From Nitrospira sp. Ga0074138 (lineage in GTDB: Bacteria; Nitrospirota; Nitrospiria; Nitrospirales; Nitrospiraceae), in contig LNDU01000044.1 of NCBI GenBank assembly GCA_001464735.1, positions 1 to 64,000 of the forward strand: a stretch of 64,000 bases of DNA, written 5' to 3'. Position numbers and translations under genes: made by a program. Positions 24,959 to 33,706 of the stretch are shown here, piece after piece. The first letter of the stretch is position 1. Every line of letters starts with the position of its first letter. The notes under the pieces are model-generated. The model was not told the origin of the DNA and ran no database searches. It saw only the letters and a list, made by a program, of their open reading frames with translations.

Positions 24959-25552
24959 CTATCCTGCTTTCGAAAAACCTTCGCTCCGAAGAATTTCCGC
25001 CACGTTCAGTTCATTCACAAACACGTCGGCCAGAAGACGATCGTAGACATCTCGGCCGTGTGGCTCGATGCGAATCGAGCCACCGCGAAGGAGTTCTTCT
25101 AGCCGTTGCTTGGCTGCCGGTCCTTGCAGCTCGCTCATTTCTGGAGTGTCGATGCCGCGAAGTCTGATGCGTTGAGACCCAATGCGAATGGTATCTCCAT
25201 CAACAACGCGTACTAATAGCGTGCTCAGCAGTCGCACTTCCTGCCTTGACCGAGTGCGAAGCGTAGAAAGCCGAGACTGTTTGTGCGTAGAGCCGAGTTT
25301 GTACCGTCCTTTGGGGTAGCGCTGTGGTCGGCTGTCCGGCGGACGCCGAGGCCGACGCTGCTTGTAGGTGGGGAGGCGATCTGAGTCTTGCTCCTGATTC
25401 GGTGACGGATACCAGCAGAGATCACATTGCGGTTGTAGAGTCGAACCAAGATCGGAGTTCGGTAAACGATCAGCATGGGCATTGGGTTCGAAGGGTATGA
25501 GAACCCACCAGCCGATGAGCAACCAAGTCGCAATGGGCACATGCAGTTTCAT
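24959..25552 (-). CDS. Secreted SNase-like (thermonuclease) protein
   Basis: 197 aa. A signal peptide (HVPIATWLLIGWWVLIPFEPNAHA) leads to an Arg/Pro-rich linker, then an SNase domain from about residue 105: LVRVVDGDTIRIGSQRIRLRGIDTPE is the conserved nuclease core with the calcium-site aspartate and catalytic arginine. The next catalytic block includes DVYDRLLADVFV, and the end NVAEILRSEGFSKAG is the usual final helix. Likely cleaves nucleic acid in the periplasm. It lies 70 bases upstream of the DUF2442 gene on the same strand. Confidence 0.86.
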   Translation of the reverse strand: MKLHVPIATWLLIGWWVLIPFEPNAHADRLPNSDLGSTLQPQCDLCWYPSPNQEQDSDRLPTYKQRRPRRPPDSRPQRYPKGRYKLGSTHKQSRLSTLRTRSRQEVRLLSTLLVRVVDGDTIRIGSQRIRLRGIDTPEMSELQGPAAKQRLEELLRGGSIRIEPHGRDVYDRLLADVFVNELNVAEILRSEGFSKAG

Positions 25553-25682
25553 AGAATGTGTGCATATGCAGGTATCGCGCCAGACTCTGATCGATTGACA
25601 ATGTTCAAAACCGCATGCTGCAATGGGTTTGCATTTTTACGAGATACGAACGACGCTTCACGATTCACGGAGGTTGAATGTC

Positions 25683-25913
25683 ATGGATATGATGGGACGG
25701 GTGGGGTTGGTTGAAATTCCTATATTGATCGCCCCGGATCAAAAAGCTTGGATGGATCGCATGATTAAGGAAGGGAAAATCGCCATCCCGCCTGGCGGCA
25801 CGTTGGAAAAAGGGTCGCTCTATTCGATGTTTATTCGCATGCTGCTCCATAACGCGATGGAGGAACAGAAGCGGCAAGAGGCCTTAGAGGCCGAAGATGA
25901 GGATGATGAGTAG
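25683..25913 (+). CDS. Small conserved protein, 76 aa, unknown function
   Basis: The ATG at 25683 has a GGAGG ribosome-binding site at 25669-25673. The 76 residues are a compact helical protein (MIKEGKIAIPPGG... MFIRMLLHNAMEEQKRQEAL) ending in an acidic tail EAEDEDDE. A longer frame from 25623 has no ribosome-binding site. I cannot assign a function. It diverges from the SNase gene. Confidence 0.6.
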   Translation: MDMMGRVGLVEIPILIAPDQKAWMDRMIKEGKIAIPPGGTLEKGSLYSMFIRMLLHNAMEEQKRQEALEAEDEDDE

Positions 25914-26041
25914 AGAGTACTCAGATAGGCCTCAAAGGGAAGGGCTCTCAGGTGTCAGTGGCCTGTATCTAAATAGATAACGAGTGTATCCTAGACGATA
26001 CGAATGACCAATCTGACTGGACCTCTTGGGCAGACGCTCAG

Positions 26042-27325
26042 CTAGAGTTTCTTGAAGGCAGTGTGCGCGGCGCGGAGGGTCTTCTCGATGTCCTGTGTGC
26101 TGTGGGCGGTGGAGAGAAAGGCAGCCTCGAACTGAGAGGGCGCGAGATAGACACCCTGCTCCAGCATGTGGTGAAAAAACTGGCCGTAGCGCTTCGTGTC
26201 TGACTGTTTCGCCGTATTCCAGTCTACAACAGGGCCTGGGGTAAAGAAGGTCGTCAACATCGACCCGATTCGGGTCTGCGTCACGGGAATTCCGGCCTTT
26301 TTCGCCGCTTCGCCAATCCCCTTGGCTAGAGCTGCTGATCGCTCCTCGAGTTGCTTATACACTCCCTTTGCGCGCAACTGCTTGAGCGTCGCCAATCCGG
26401 CAGAGACTGCCAGCGGATTGCCGGAGAGAGTACCGGCCTGATAAACCGGTCCCACCGGTGCAATGAGATCCATGATCTCTCTCCGCCCGCCGTAAGCACC
26501 GACGGGCAAGCCTCCTCCGATAATCTTGCCTAGCACCGTCAGATCGGGCTTGATACCATAGAGTGCCTGCGCGCCTCCATAACTGACACGAAACCCCGAG
26601 ATGACTTCGTCGAAAATCAACAAGATGTTGTGTTCGGCAGTCAACTGTCGGAGTGCCGACACGAAGTCTGGAGCTGGCGGAACGACTCCCATATTTCCTG
26701 CGATCGGCTCAACAATGATACAGGCTAGCTGATCCCGGTTGGCCGTGATCAGTTGCTGGACGGTACGGATATCATTATAGGGAGCAGTGAGCGTGTGTTT
26801 GGCAAAGTCGTCCGGCACGCCTGGTGAATCAGGAATCCCCAATGTCGCCAGCCCGGACCCGGCTTTGGCCAATAGATAGTCCCCGTGACCGTGGTAGCAC
26901 CCCTCGAATTTCATGACCTTGGTTCGCTTGGTGAACCCTCGTGCCACTCGGATCGCGCTCATGACGGCTTCGGTCCCGGAGCTGACCAGCCGGATCTTTT
27001 CCATGGAGGGGAAGGCGCTGCGGATTTCTCTGGCCAGCGACACTTCCGACTCGGTCGGGGCTCCGTAACTGGTGCCTCGCCCAGCCGCCTTCTTGATCGA
27101 TTCGATAACCGCCGAATGGGCGTGTCCTAGGATCATCGGTCCCCAGGACAGCACGTAGTCGATATAGACGTTGCGGTCCACATCGTAGAGCCGTGATCCC
27201 TTGGCGCGTGCGATGAAGCGTGGTTGCCCGCCGACCGAGCGGAAGGCTCGAACGGGGCTATTGACGCCACCGGGAATAAGTTGCTGGGCCTCAGTGAAGA
27301 GCTTGGTAGAGCGGGATGTTTTCAT
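26042..27325 (-). CDS. hemL: Glutamate-1-semialdehyde 2,1-aminomutase
   Basis: PLP enzyme making 5-aminolevulinate for heme and related tetrapyrroles. 427 aa from the ATG at 27325, exactly the usual length (the open frame extends 46 codons further without family sequence). N-terminal [19 protein letters not shown] is typical. FDEVISGFR and the PLP-lysine segment [16 protein letters not shown] are intact. [20 protein letters not shown] is the downstream conserved loop. Confidence 0.95.
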   Translation of the reverse strand: MKTSRSTKLFTEAQQLIPGGVNSPVRAFRSVGGQPRFIARAKGSRLYDVDRNVYIDYVLSWGPMILGHAHSAVIESIKKAAGRGTSYGAPTESEVSLAREIRSAFPSMEKIRLVSSGTEAVMSAIRVARGFTKRTKVMKFEGCYHGHGDYLLAKAGSGLATLGIPDSPGVPDDFAKHTLTAPYNDIRTVQQLITANRDQLACIIVEPIAGNMGVVPPAPDFVSALRQLTAEHNILLIFDEVISGFRVSYGGAQALYGIKPDLTVLGKIIGGGLPVGAYGGRREIMDLIAPVGPVYQAGTLSGNPLAVSAGLATLKQLRAKGVYKQLEERSAALAKGIGEAAKKAGIPVTQTRIGSMLTTFFTPGPVVDWNTAKQSDTKRYGQFFHHMLEQGVYLAPSQFEAAFLSTAHSTQDIEKTLRAAHTAFKKL

Positions 27326-27587
27326 ATTGGCGGCGCACCCTATCATGCAGGGCGAGAGCCGGTCAAGAAACCCATTGTTGTACGATTTGTTCGGAGGAGC
27401 GCTGTGAGCGGTCAAAAAATGTCGTAAGGGATACCGTATCCATCGATATAGATACGGCAACACACTCTGAGAATCGAAAGGAAGTTGAAGTTCTCGCTTG
27501 TTTTCGGCCTGGACTCCGTTGCGGCGTAACGGCGCGATTCTTGCTGGCTTGCTGGGATGTTAGGTTGCTCAGAAAAGCGAGACGAAT

Positions 27588-27863
27588 ATGCAAGTCATTT
27601 GCTCATGGTGCCGCGGGGAAGGTCGGGTGGGATTCGTCGGAGAAAAGGCTCCCTTTGGAGACCGCCGAGAGACGCATAGTATCTGCATTGAGCATCTGCA
27701 GCTGGTACGAGCTCGTTGGACCGCCCGTCAACGGAGCATAGGTCTCCCTGGCGCATCCATCGACATGCCCAAGGAGCGTCCTTCCCATATTCGCCGGGCG
27801 GTGCGATCGGTCGTGCGGTTATGTGTTGGGTTAAGGGGCTTGGCTCAAAAGACTCGCGGTTAG
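27588..27863 (+). CDS. Small protein with N-terminal CxxC, unknown function
   Basis: 91 aa. Opens with MQVICSWCRGEGRVGFVGEKAPF, a CxxC pair, and has a third cysteine with a histidine after it (SICIEHLQLVR), a possible zinc-knuckle arrangement. The first half looks like small CxxC proteins that I recall beside response regulators; the C-terminal half is Arg-rich and less convincing. Ribosome-binding site is weak. Confidence is moderate. Confidence 0.5.
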   Translation: MQVICSWCRGEGRVGFVGEKAPFGDRRETHSICIEHLQLVRARWTARQRSIGLPGASIDMPKERPSHIRRAVRSVVRLCVGLRGLAQKTRG

Positions 27864-27908
27864 TTTCTTCTTGCCGGTGTGGTCTACCCCAGCTCGTCGT
27901 CGAACGTG

Positions 27909-28457
27909 TTATTTTTTAGACCGCTTCGGCGCACGTTTTAGGCTGGGTTTCGTCTTGGGTGTTGCTGACTCGGTAGGGGAGAACTCTTTCACGTGCCAGT
28001 GTGTCCGTTTTAATTTGTTCTGTTCCGTCACCGTCAAACACACATGGAATGGGGCGCGCCGACCCTCGGCCGTTTGTCCCTTGCTCCAGGCTTCGCCGGC
28101 GTCGCTGAGGATTTCCAGTAGCGTTTCGTACTCCTCTTCATCCTCGGGCAGCACAGCGTCGGCATCGTGAATGAGCAAGATATATCCTTTAGCGGGAAGC
28201 CATTCGAAATCGACCAGACACTCCTCCAATGCGTCCCAGTTGTGTCCGAAGTAATCTGGAAAATCCAGTGCCCGTGCAAACTCACTGAAGAGAGTCGATG
28301 GAGTTCGGCATTTCTTTCCCTGGATGGTACGCACGGCAAAGCCCGGCGGTGTTTTCACCAGGGCCGAGGCTGAGGTCCCTCGAGGGACGACGAGAAGAGC
28401 CGACCAGGGAGATGTGGCATTGCAAAGATGAGCTTGTAAGGTAGGGGTTCCTGCCAT
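27909..28457 (-). CDS. Barstar-family ribonuclease inhibitor
   Basis: 182 aa with a barstar domain in the middle: FARALDFPDYFGHNWDALEECLVDFEWLP is the signature helix-turn with the aspartate/glutamate that plug an RNase active site, and GYILLIHDADAV is the following strand. The C-terminal ~50 residues are a basic tail (KRAPKRSKK). It starts 27 bases after the stop of the secreted RNase gene, so the two are one transcription unit: cytoplasmic immunity protein beside its toxin. Confidence 0.88.
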   Translation of the reverse strand: MAGTPTLQAHLCNATSPWSALLVVPRGTSASALVKTPPGFAVRTIQGKKCRTPSTLFSEFARALDFPDYFGHNWDALEECLVDFEWLPAKGYILLIHDADAVLPEDEEEYETLLEILSDAGEAWSKGQTAEGRRAPFHVCLTVTEQNKLKRTHWHVKEFSPTESATPKTKPSLKRAPKRSKK

Positions 28458-28484
28458 AGACCTATCCGTCGGTTTGGACGTTCG

Positions 28485-28916
28485 TCAGTTCAGGGAAACA
28501 AACGTTCGGTAGTGATCTCCGGTATAATAGGCTTTCCCGGTTCGCTGTTCGATGACGATGCGTTCGGCATCGCGACCGCGGCCTCGTATCTTAGGATTCA
28601 CATCATACTCCCGATAGGAGCCTCGTGGAAGACGTCGTTCTCGATTTTGGAAGTTACGCCCTCCGACGTAGCCTGGCAGGGGTATCCCGCCTCGCTTCTT
28701 GAGCTGTTTGAGCAGATCATAGGCCTTCTGGGGAGGTGTGGTGAGCGAGGACGGTTGCTCGATGTGACCCGGTGCGCTGAGGATGGGATTCGCATTCAGA
28801 AGTTCGTCGCCCAGATCGGCAGCAGCGATTGAGACCGAGGACGCCAGATTAATCGTGCAAAGCAGGCTGATAAGAAGACCGATAAGCTGAACTTGTTTCC
28901 ATTGAGGGGTGAACAC
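28485..28916 (-). CDS. Secreted barnase/RNase Sa-like ribonuclease
   Basis: 143 aa from a GTG at 28916 with GGGAAAGG upstream; this start gives a clean signal peptide (VQLIGLLISLLCTINLASSVSIAA). The C-terminal domain is a microbial guanyl-specific RNase: YREYDVNP supplies the general base (Glu103), DAERIVIE the arginine (Arg119) and GDHYRTF the histidine (His135), matching the barnase catalytic set. A longer frame to 29030 would read into the palindromic repeat and is not used. Paired with the barstar gene downstream. May serve as a secreted toxin or a scavenging RNase. Confidence 0.85.
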   Translation of the reverse strand: MFTPQWKQVQLIGLLISLLCTINLASSVSIAAADLGDELLNANPILSAPGHIEQPSSLTTPPQKAYDLLKQLKKRGGIPLPGYVGGRNFQNRERRLPRGSYREYDVNPKIRGRGRDAERIVIEQRTGKAYYTGDHYRTFVSLN

Positions 28917-28950
28917 AGGCGCCTTTCCCTTGCCAAGATGTTGACCTAAG

Positions 28951-29120
28951 AGGATGCGGGAAAAGACCGCCAGCGGCGTTCTCGCATCGCTCAGAGGCTC
29001 AACGTACGGCCCGGGCAAACGCCTGTTCATACAGCCGATGGGTGGGCGGGTGAAAACAGTCTACGCTTCGCCTCTTCGTTCGCTGCGGCCCTGCGGGACG
29101 GCTTTTGTGCGCATCTTGCC
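28951..29120. repeat. Palindromic MITE-like intergenic element, copy B
   Basis: The first 60 bases match copy A at 3841-3900 with a few differences, starting at AGGATGCGGGAAAAG and sharing the GCCAGCGGCGTTCTCGC core. The right end (CGCTGCGGCC, then a block ending GCGCATCTTGCC) is inverted relative to the left end; CTTGCCAAGATG at 28929-28940 also pairs with the right end apart from one base. The middle differs from copy A. It sits 35 bases upstream of the RNase start and could supply or insulate its promoter. Confidence 0.65.
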
Positions 29121-29292
29121 AAGGGGCGACCGTAGCATTCTCTTTTCAAGAAGGTCAAACAATGCAGGCGCCACCACCTCGTTACCTGGATGTCTCTCGC
29201 CTCCTTTGTTAGAATAAGGCGGCGGAAGCGTACATCTCAAGAAAGAGGGATGTGATTTATGTTCTTGGGTCATCCTTCGAAACCTGTCCGCT

Positions 29293-29883
29293 GTGTGTGA
29301 GACCTATCCGGTTAGACGCGTGTATTCTTTACCCAAGCGCCTCATTCACTGCCTGGTTGCTGTGGCTGTCTTCGCTCTGGCCGTCCCTTCGTACGCCCAA
29401 CTGAGTCCGAGCGGTTCGATGAGGCGGTCTCCAGCGGAAGTCGTGAAGCGGTATGTGCTGTTGGACCAGAAGGGGGCTCGCTTGGACGCTCCGTCATTCG
29501 AGACCGTGCGCCCTTATATTGATTGGAAAGAAGAGCCGGCATGGAGTCGTGTCGTCCTCATACAGGAAACAACCGTCCCGGAGGACTATCGAAAATGGGA
29601 GATTCTCAACAATCTGGAGGTGATCATTCCAGTCACATTTCACGTGCGTGGAGCGGTCTACCTAGACACCGCCATTTTCGTGCCTGAGGACAAGACGGAA
29701 GAGGTTCGCTTTCACGTGAAGGTGGTGGGAAACTATTGGCGGATCATTGCGCCGGTGATCCCTCCCCACGTCGGACTGAAACGGATGGTGAGTTTCGCAC
29801 GAGAGGCTGAAGCCCATGAACAGGATGAAGCGCAACGGATCGTGCTCGCTGCCCTCATTGACTCATTGCGAAAGGCGAAGTAA
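29293..29883 (+). CDS. Exported conserved protein, unknown function
   Basis: 196 aa. A signal peptide (LIHCLVAVAVFALAVPSYAQ) is followed by a domain with alternating strands (VLIQETTVPEDYRKWEILNNLEVIIPVTFHVRGAVYLDTAIFVPED; EVRFHVKVVGNYWRIIAPVIPPHV), resembling NTF2-like or DUF-type periplasmic domains; not recognised. The GTG at 29293 is uncertain; a GTG at 29320 also keeps the signal. Its stop overlaps the gph ATG by one base, so it heads a compact operon running to 36.4 kb. Confidence 0.7.
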   Translation: MCETYPVRRVYSLPKRLIHCLVAVAVFALAVPSYAQLSPSGSMRRSPAEVVKRYVLLDQKGARLDAPSFETVRPYIDWKEEPAWSRVVLIQETTVPEDYRKWEILNNLEVIIPVTFHVRGAVYLDTAIFVPEDKTEEVRFHVKVVGNYWRIIAPVIPPHVGLKRMVSFAREAEAHEQDEAQRIVLAALIDSLRKAK

Positions 29884-30530
29884 TGGCTAAGACCTCTGTG
29901 GATTTGATGATTTTCGACTTGGACGGTACCCTGATCGAGTCGAAGTGGGATATTGCGAAATCCGTCAACTTGACCCTTGCTGAGCTGGGATTGCCCGAAC
30001 GCCCCATCGAAGAAATTTTCGGGTTTGTCGGTGATGGCGTGAAGCGGTTGCTGCGTCTGGCAGTCGGGGAGGGAAATCAAACCAGATTCGAAGAAGCGCT
30101 CAAAATTTTTCGAGGCCATTATCTTGAACATTGTCTGGACCGGACCAGCTTCTATCCAGGTATTGAGCCGATGTTGCAACATTTTTCCCAGAAAGACAAA
30201 GTGATTGCGACCAACAAGTCGATCGAATACACCCGTGTGATCCTGAATGGGTTGGGTCCTCAGCATTTCATGTACATGGTCGGTGGGGACAACGGGTTTG
30301 GACTCAAACCGGAGCCAGGGATGTTATTGCACATCATGGAAACAGTAGGTGCGCCGAAAGAGCGGACGGTCCTCGTCGGAGACAGTACGAATGATATCAA
30401 TGGAGGACATAACGCCGGTATTCGCGTCTGTGCCGTCGGGTATGGGATGGGCAATCGGGAGAAGATGGCAGCCTGTCAGCCCGATTGGTTCATCGAAAAG
30501 CCAGAACAACTCATGGAGATTTTTATATGA
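29883..30530 (+). CDS. gph: Phosphoglycolate phosphatase-like HAD hydrolase
   Basis: 215 aa HAD-superfamily phosphatase. The nucleophile motif I is FDLDGTLIESK; motif II threonine is in VIATNKS; motif III/IV is VGDSTNDINGGHNAG. The cap domain is the small helical type seen in Gph/PGP. Likely dephosphorylates 2-phosphoglycolate, though HAD substrates cannot be told from sequence. Overlaps the M16 peptidase ATG by four bases. Confidence 0.82.
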   Translation: MAKTSVDLMIFDLDGTLIESKWDIAKSVNLTLAELGLPERPIEEIFGFVGDGVKRLLRLAVGEGNQTRFEEALKIFRGHYLEHCLDRTSFYPGIEPMLQHFSQKDKVIATNKSIEYTRVILNGLGPQHFMYMVGGDNGFGLKPEPGMLLHIMETVGAPKERTVLVGDSTNDINGGHNAGIRVCAVGYGMGNREKMAACQPDWFIEKPEQLMEIFI

Positions 30531-32149
30531 CCTATCGTGAGAGGGAACGATTGAAAAGGGTCTGCGGAATGTTCTCAGGTGCGATCGGTTGTTCGATGAT
30601 TGGGGCCTGCGCCTTCATCATCTTGAGCCTCCCCTCGATCTTCAATCCGGCCTACGCTGCCACGCCGAGTCTCGCCGAACGGGTGATCGAGCACCGGTTG
30701 GCAAATGGGCTGACCGTGCTCATGGTCGAACGACATCAGACGCCTGTCGTCTCCATCAACATCACCTTCGCGGTGGGTGGGATCGATGAGCAGGTCGGCC
30801 AAACCGGACTCGCGCATCTCTATGAGCATATGGCCTTTAAAGGCACGCGTGTCGTCGGCACGACAAACTATGAGAACGAAAAACCGATTTTGGACGAACT
30901 CGCGCTCGTCGGGACCGAGCTCGACCAACGTCAGCGTGATCTGGCCACTAAAGGGAGTGGTGCAACGGCTGAAGAGCGTGCCGCGATTGAGTCACTCCAG
31001 AATCGCCTCGTTGAGCTACAGACGCAGGCCTCGCGCTACGTGGTCGGGAATGAAATGGCGTTGTTGTATCAGCGGCATGGCGGTGTCGGACTGAATGCAT
31101 CCACGGGCAAGGATGTGACGCGGTATATGATTAGTCTGCCGTCCAATCGGTTGCCCTTGTGGGCGGCGATTGAATCAGACCGAATGGCCAACCCTGTGTT
31201 GCGCGAGTTCTATAAGGAACGGGGTGTCGTGATGGAAGAACGGCGTCTGCGGAACGAAGACAGTCCGAACGGTCTGTTGTTTGAGACCTTCACGTCGGCC
31301 GCGTTTCGCGCTCATGGCTATGGGGTTCCAACCATCGGATGGGGATCGGATATCCTGTCGTTGACACCCGCCACCACGGAAGCCTTCTTCAAGACCCACT
31401 ATGGTCCCAATCGTGCCACGATAGCGTTGGTCGGCGATATCAATCCACAAGAAACCATCGCGTTGATTGAGCAGACGTTCGGGAAAATTCCTGCCGCACC
31501 GCCGGCGCCGCCTTTGGTGACGATCGAACCGGAGCAGCGAGGCGAGCGGCGAGTTGACGTGGAGTTTGATGCCGAGCCGGCTATCGTGATTGGGTACCAC
31601 AAGCCAACCTTGGGGGATTCAGATGACGATGTGTTTGACGTGATCGACGCGGTACTGAGCGATGGACTGACGTCTCGCTTGCATCACAAGCTGGTACGGG
31701 AGAAGCGGCTGGCCGTCTCAGTCGGGGCAGATGCCAGTCATCCGGGAGTGCGGGCGCCGAATCTCTTCGTCGTCACAGCGACTCCCTTAGCCCCTCATAC
31801 GACAGCGGAAGTCGAAACTGCCATCTATGAGGAGTTGGAACGGTTGAAGCGAGAGCCGGTTTCCTCTCAAGAACTGGAAAAGGTGCTCAATAATTTGGAT
31901 GCCGATCTCGTCCGAGGCCTGCGATCGAATAGCGGTCTGGCTGCTCAACTATCCTTATATCAGGCGGTGGCAGGCGGCTGGCGCTACATCGTGACATCAC
32001 GTGACAAGGTTGCCAAGGTCACGGCGGCTGATGTGCAGCGAGTGGCGACGCAGTACTTTACAAAATCAAACCGTACCGTGGCGGTCTTAGTGAAGAAACA
32101 GACTGAGAAGGCCGTTGCTGGAGTACCAGCCGGTGAGGTGAGACCATGA
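30527..32149 (+). CDS. M16 family zinc metallopeptidase, catalytic subunit
   Basis: 540 aa with a membrane/signal segment (IGACAFIILSLPSIFNPAYAA). The inverted zinc motif HLYEH (HxxEH) is present early (residues ~102-106), with the downstream glutamate in the ERRLRNEDSPNG helix. Two M16 halves follow. Bacterial M16 proteins work as two-subunit clamshells; the next gene is the natural partner. Substrate is unknown; periplasmic peptide degradation is likely. Confidence 0.9.
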   Translation: MTYRERERLKRVCGMFSGAIGCSMIGACAFIILSLPSIFNPAYAATPSLAERVIEHRLANGLTVLMVERHQTPVVSINITFAVGGIDEQVGQTGLAHLYEHMAFKGTRVVGTTNYENEKPILDELALVGTELDQRQRDLATKGSGATAEERAAIESLQNRLVELQTQASRYVVGNEMALLYQRHGGVGLNASTGKDVTRYMISLPSNRLPLWAAIESDRMANPVLREFYKERGVVMEERRLRNEDSPNGLLFETFTSAAFRAHGYGVPTIGWGSDILSLTPATTEAFFKTHYGPNRATIALVGDINPQETIALIEQTFGKIPAAPPAPPLVTIEPEQRGERRVDVEFDAEPAIVIGYHKPTLGDSDDDVFDVIDAVLSDGLTSRLHHKLVREKRLAVSVGADASHPGVRAPNLFVVTATPLAPHTTAEVETAIYEELERLKREPVSSQELEKVLNNLDADLVRGLRSNSGLAAQLSLYQAVAGGWRYIVTSRDKVAKVTAADVQRVATQYFTKSNRTVAVLVKKQTEKAVAGVPAGEVRP

Positions 32150-33618
32150 GGACGATGAGGGGTAAGGGGGGAGGGGTGAGGGGAGGTGGAATCGCTGGCT
32201 TGGTTGGCGTAGCCATGTTGCTGGCGTCAGTCACCACGGTGTGTGCGGGGGAACTCTCACTCGGTGATCCCAGAACCATGACGTTTAAGCCGGTGGAATT
32301 TTCACCACCGGAACCCGAGCGGGTCGTGCTGGACAACGGCATGGTCCTCTATTTGCTGGAAGACCATGAATTGCCGTTGGTGTCGATCACGGCGACGATG
32401 CGAACAGGGAGTTGGCTTGATCCAATCGATAAGATCGGACTCGCTGGCATGACCGGGGCGGTGATGCGGACCGGTGGCGGTGGCGGTCTTTCCGCAGAGC
32501 AGGTTGATGCTGAGCTGGAGCAATTCGCGGCTGATGTGAGTATCGGGATCGGACGGCAATCAGGGTCGGCGTCTCTCGATGTCCTGAGCAAAGATGTGAA
32601 TCGAGGGTTGGAGATCTTCGCCGGTCTCATTCGGACCCCAGCGTTCGATCCTGCCCGTGTCGAATTAGTCAAGCTGCAGGCGATCGAGGGGATCCGCCGC
32701 CGTCAGGATAATCCCGGTTCCATCGTCGGCCGTGAATTTGCCAAGATGCTCTATGGGGCCGCTCATCCGAGTGCCAGAGAGAGCTCGCTGGATTCGGTCA
32801 CACGCATCACGAGGGACGATCTCGTTACCTTCCATCACAACACGATTCATCCGAACGGGATGATCCTCGGTGTGACCGGTGATTTCAAGAGAGATGAGAT
32901 GGTGGCCTCTCTGCGCAAAGTATTCGGAAATTGGGAAAAGGGAACGGTGCCGGAGCTGAGGATCGGTGATGTACCGGAGGCGGAGCTGTCCAGGCCGGTT
33001 GTCCGGTTCGTCGGTAAAGAGACCTCGCAGACCCATCTTCGGGTGGGACATCTTTCGATCAAGGAGAATGATCCCGATTACGTGGCGTTGGCCATCGCGA
33101 ACGATATTTTGGGCGGGAGTTCATTTCGCAGCCGCCTCTTCAACGATGTGCGGACGAAACGGGGGCTGGCCTATTCCGTCGGCAGCCGTCTCAATACGGG
33201 GATGCATGACCAGGGTGTCTGGCTGATGCGGGCGGAAACCAAGTTGACCTCCACACAGGAAGTGATTGAGCGGTTCGTGGCGAATATCGAACGCATCCGC
33301 GCCGAGCCGGTGACCGATGCCGAGCTGGCGGAGGCCAAGGAAGCGTATGTGAATTCGTTCGTATTTTCCTTTGCCAGCCCTTCGGCGATCGTTAGCCGGT
33401 TGATCGAGTTAGAGTACGATGGATTGCCGAAGGACTTTCTGCAACAGCTGCGGACCAAGGTCGTGCAGCTGACGAAAGCGGAGGTCTTAGCGGCGGCCAA
33501 GAAACATTTGCGCCCCGATCGATTGAAGATCGTGGCCGTTGGGTCAGGGGAGGCGTTGCCGAAGGCCCTTTCGACATTTGGAGACGTGAAAGAAATCGCA
33601 CTCACTCCTGAAGGGTGA
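32146..33618 (+). CDS. M16 peptidase, non-catalytic partner subunit
   Basis: 490 aa. The signal peptide follows a glycine/arginine-rich leader encoded by a run of G tracts (32159-32183). The M16 fold is recognisable, but the HxxEH position reads GMTGAVM, so zinc binding is lost. The second-half substrate-binding block RGLAYSVGSRL is kept. This is the standard division of labour between M16 partners. The start ATG overlaps the stop of the first subunit by four bases. Confidence 0.9.
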   Translation: MRTMRGKGGGVRGGGIAGLVGVAMLLASVTTVCAGELSLGDPRTMTFKPVEFSPPEPERVVLDNGMVLYLLEDHELPLVSITATMRTGSWLDPIDKIGLAGMTGAVMRTGGGGGLSAEQVDAELEQFAADVSIGIGRQSGSASLDVLSKDVNRGLEIFAGLIRTPAFDPARVELVKLQAIEGIRRRQDNPGSIVGREFAKMLYGAAHPSARESSLDSVTRITRDDLVTFHHNTIHPNGMILGVTGDFKRDEMVASLRKVFGNWEKGTVPELRIGDVPEAELSRPVVRFVGKETSQTHLRVGHLSIKENDPDYVALAIANDILGGSSFRSRLFNDVRTKRGLAYSVGSRLNTGMHDQGVWLMRAETKLTSTQEVIERFVANIERIRAEPVTDAELAEAKEAYVNSFVFSFASPSAIVSRLIELEYDGLPKDFLQQLRTKVVQLTKAEVLAAAKKHLRPDRLKIVAVGSGEALPKALSTFGDVKEIALTPEG

Positions 33619-33706
33619 TGGGACGGACTATGATGAAGCGAACTCGATTCAGCGACACTATTGTCGGATTCGTACCTTTCGCATTCTCTTTTGGCTATAG
33701 GCTGCC

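Noticed and set aside
28917-29030. A longer N-terminus for the secreted RNase
   Set aside because: The extra 38 residues come from the palindromic element and would put the signal peptide in the middle of the protein; the GTG at 28916 with a ribosome-binding site is better.
28954-29217. An 87-residue plus-strand frame upstream of 29293
   Set aside because: It is the translation of palindromic element copy B; a similar peptide appears in copy A, which marks it as repeat-derived.
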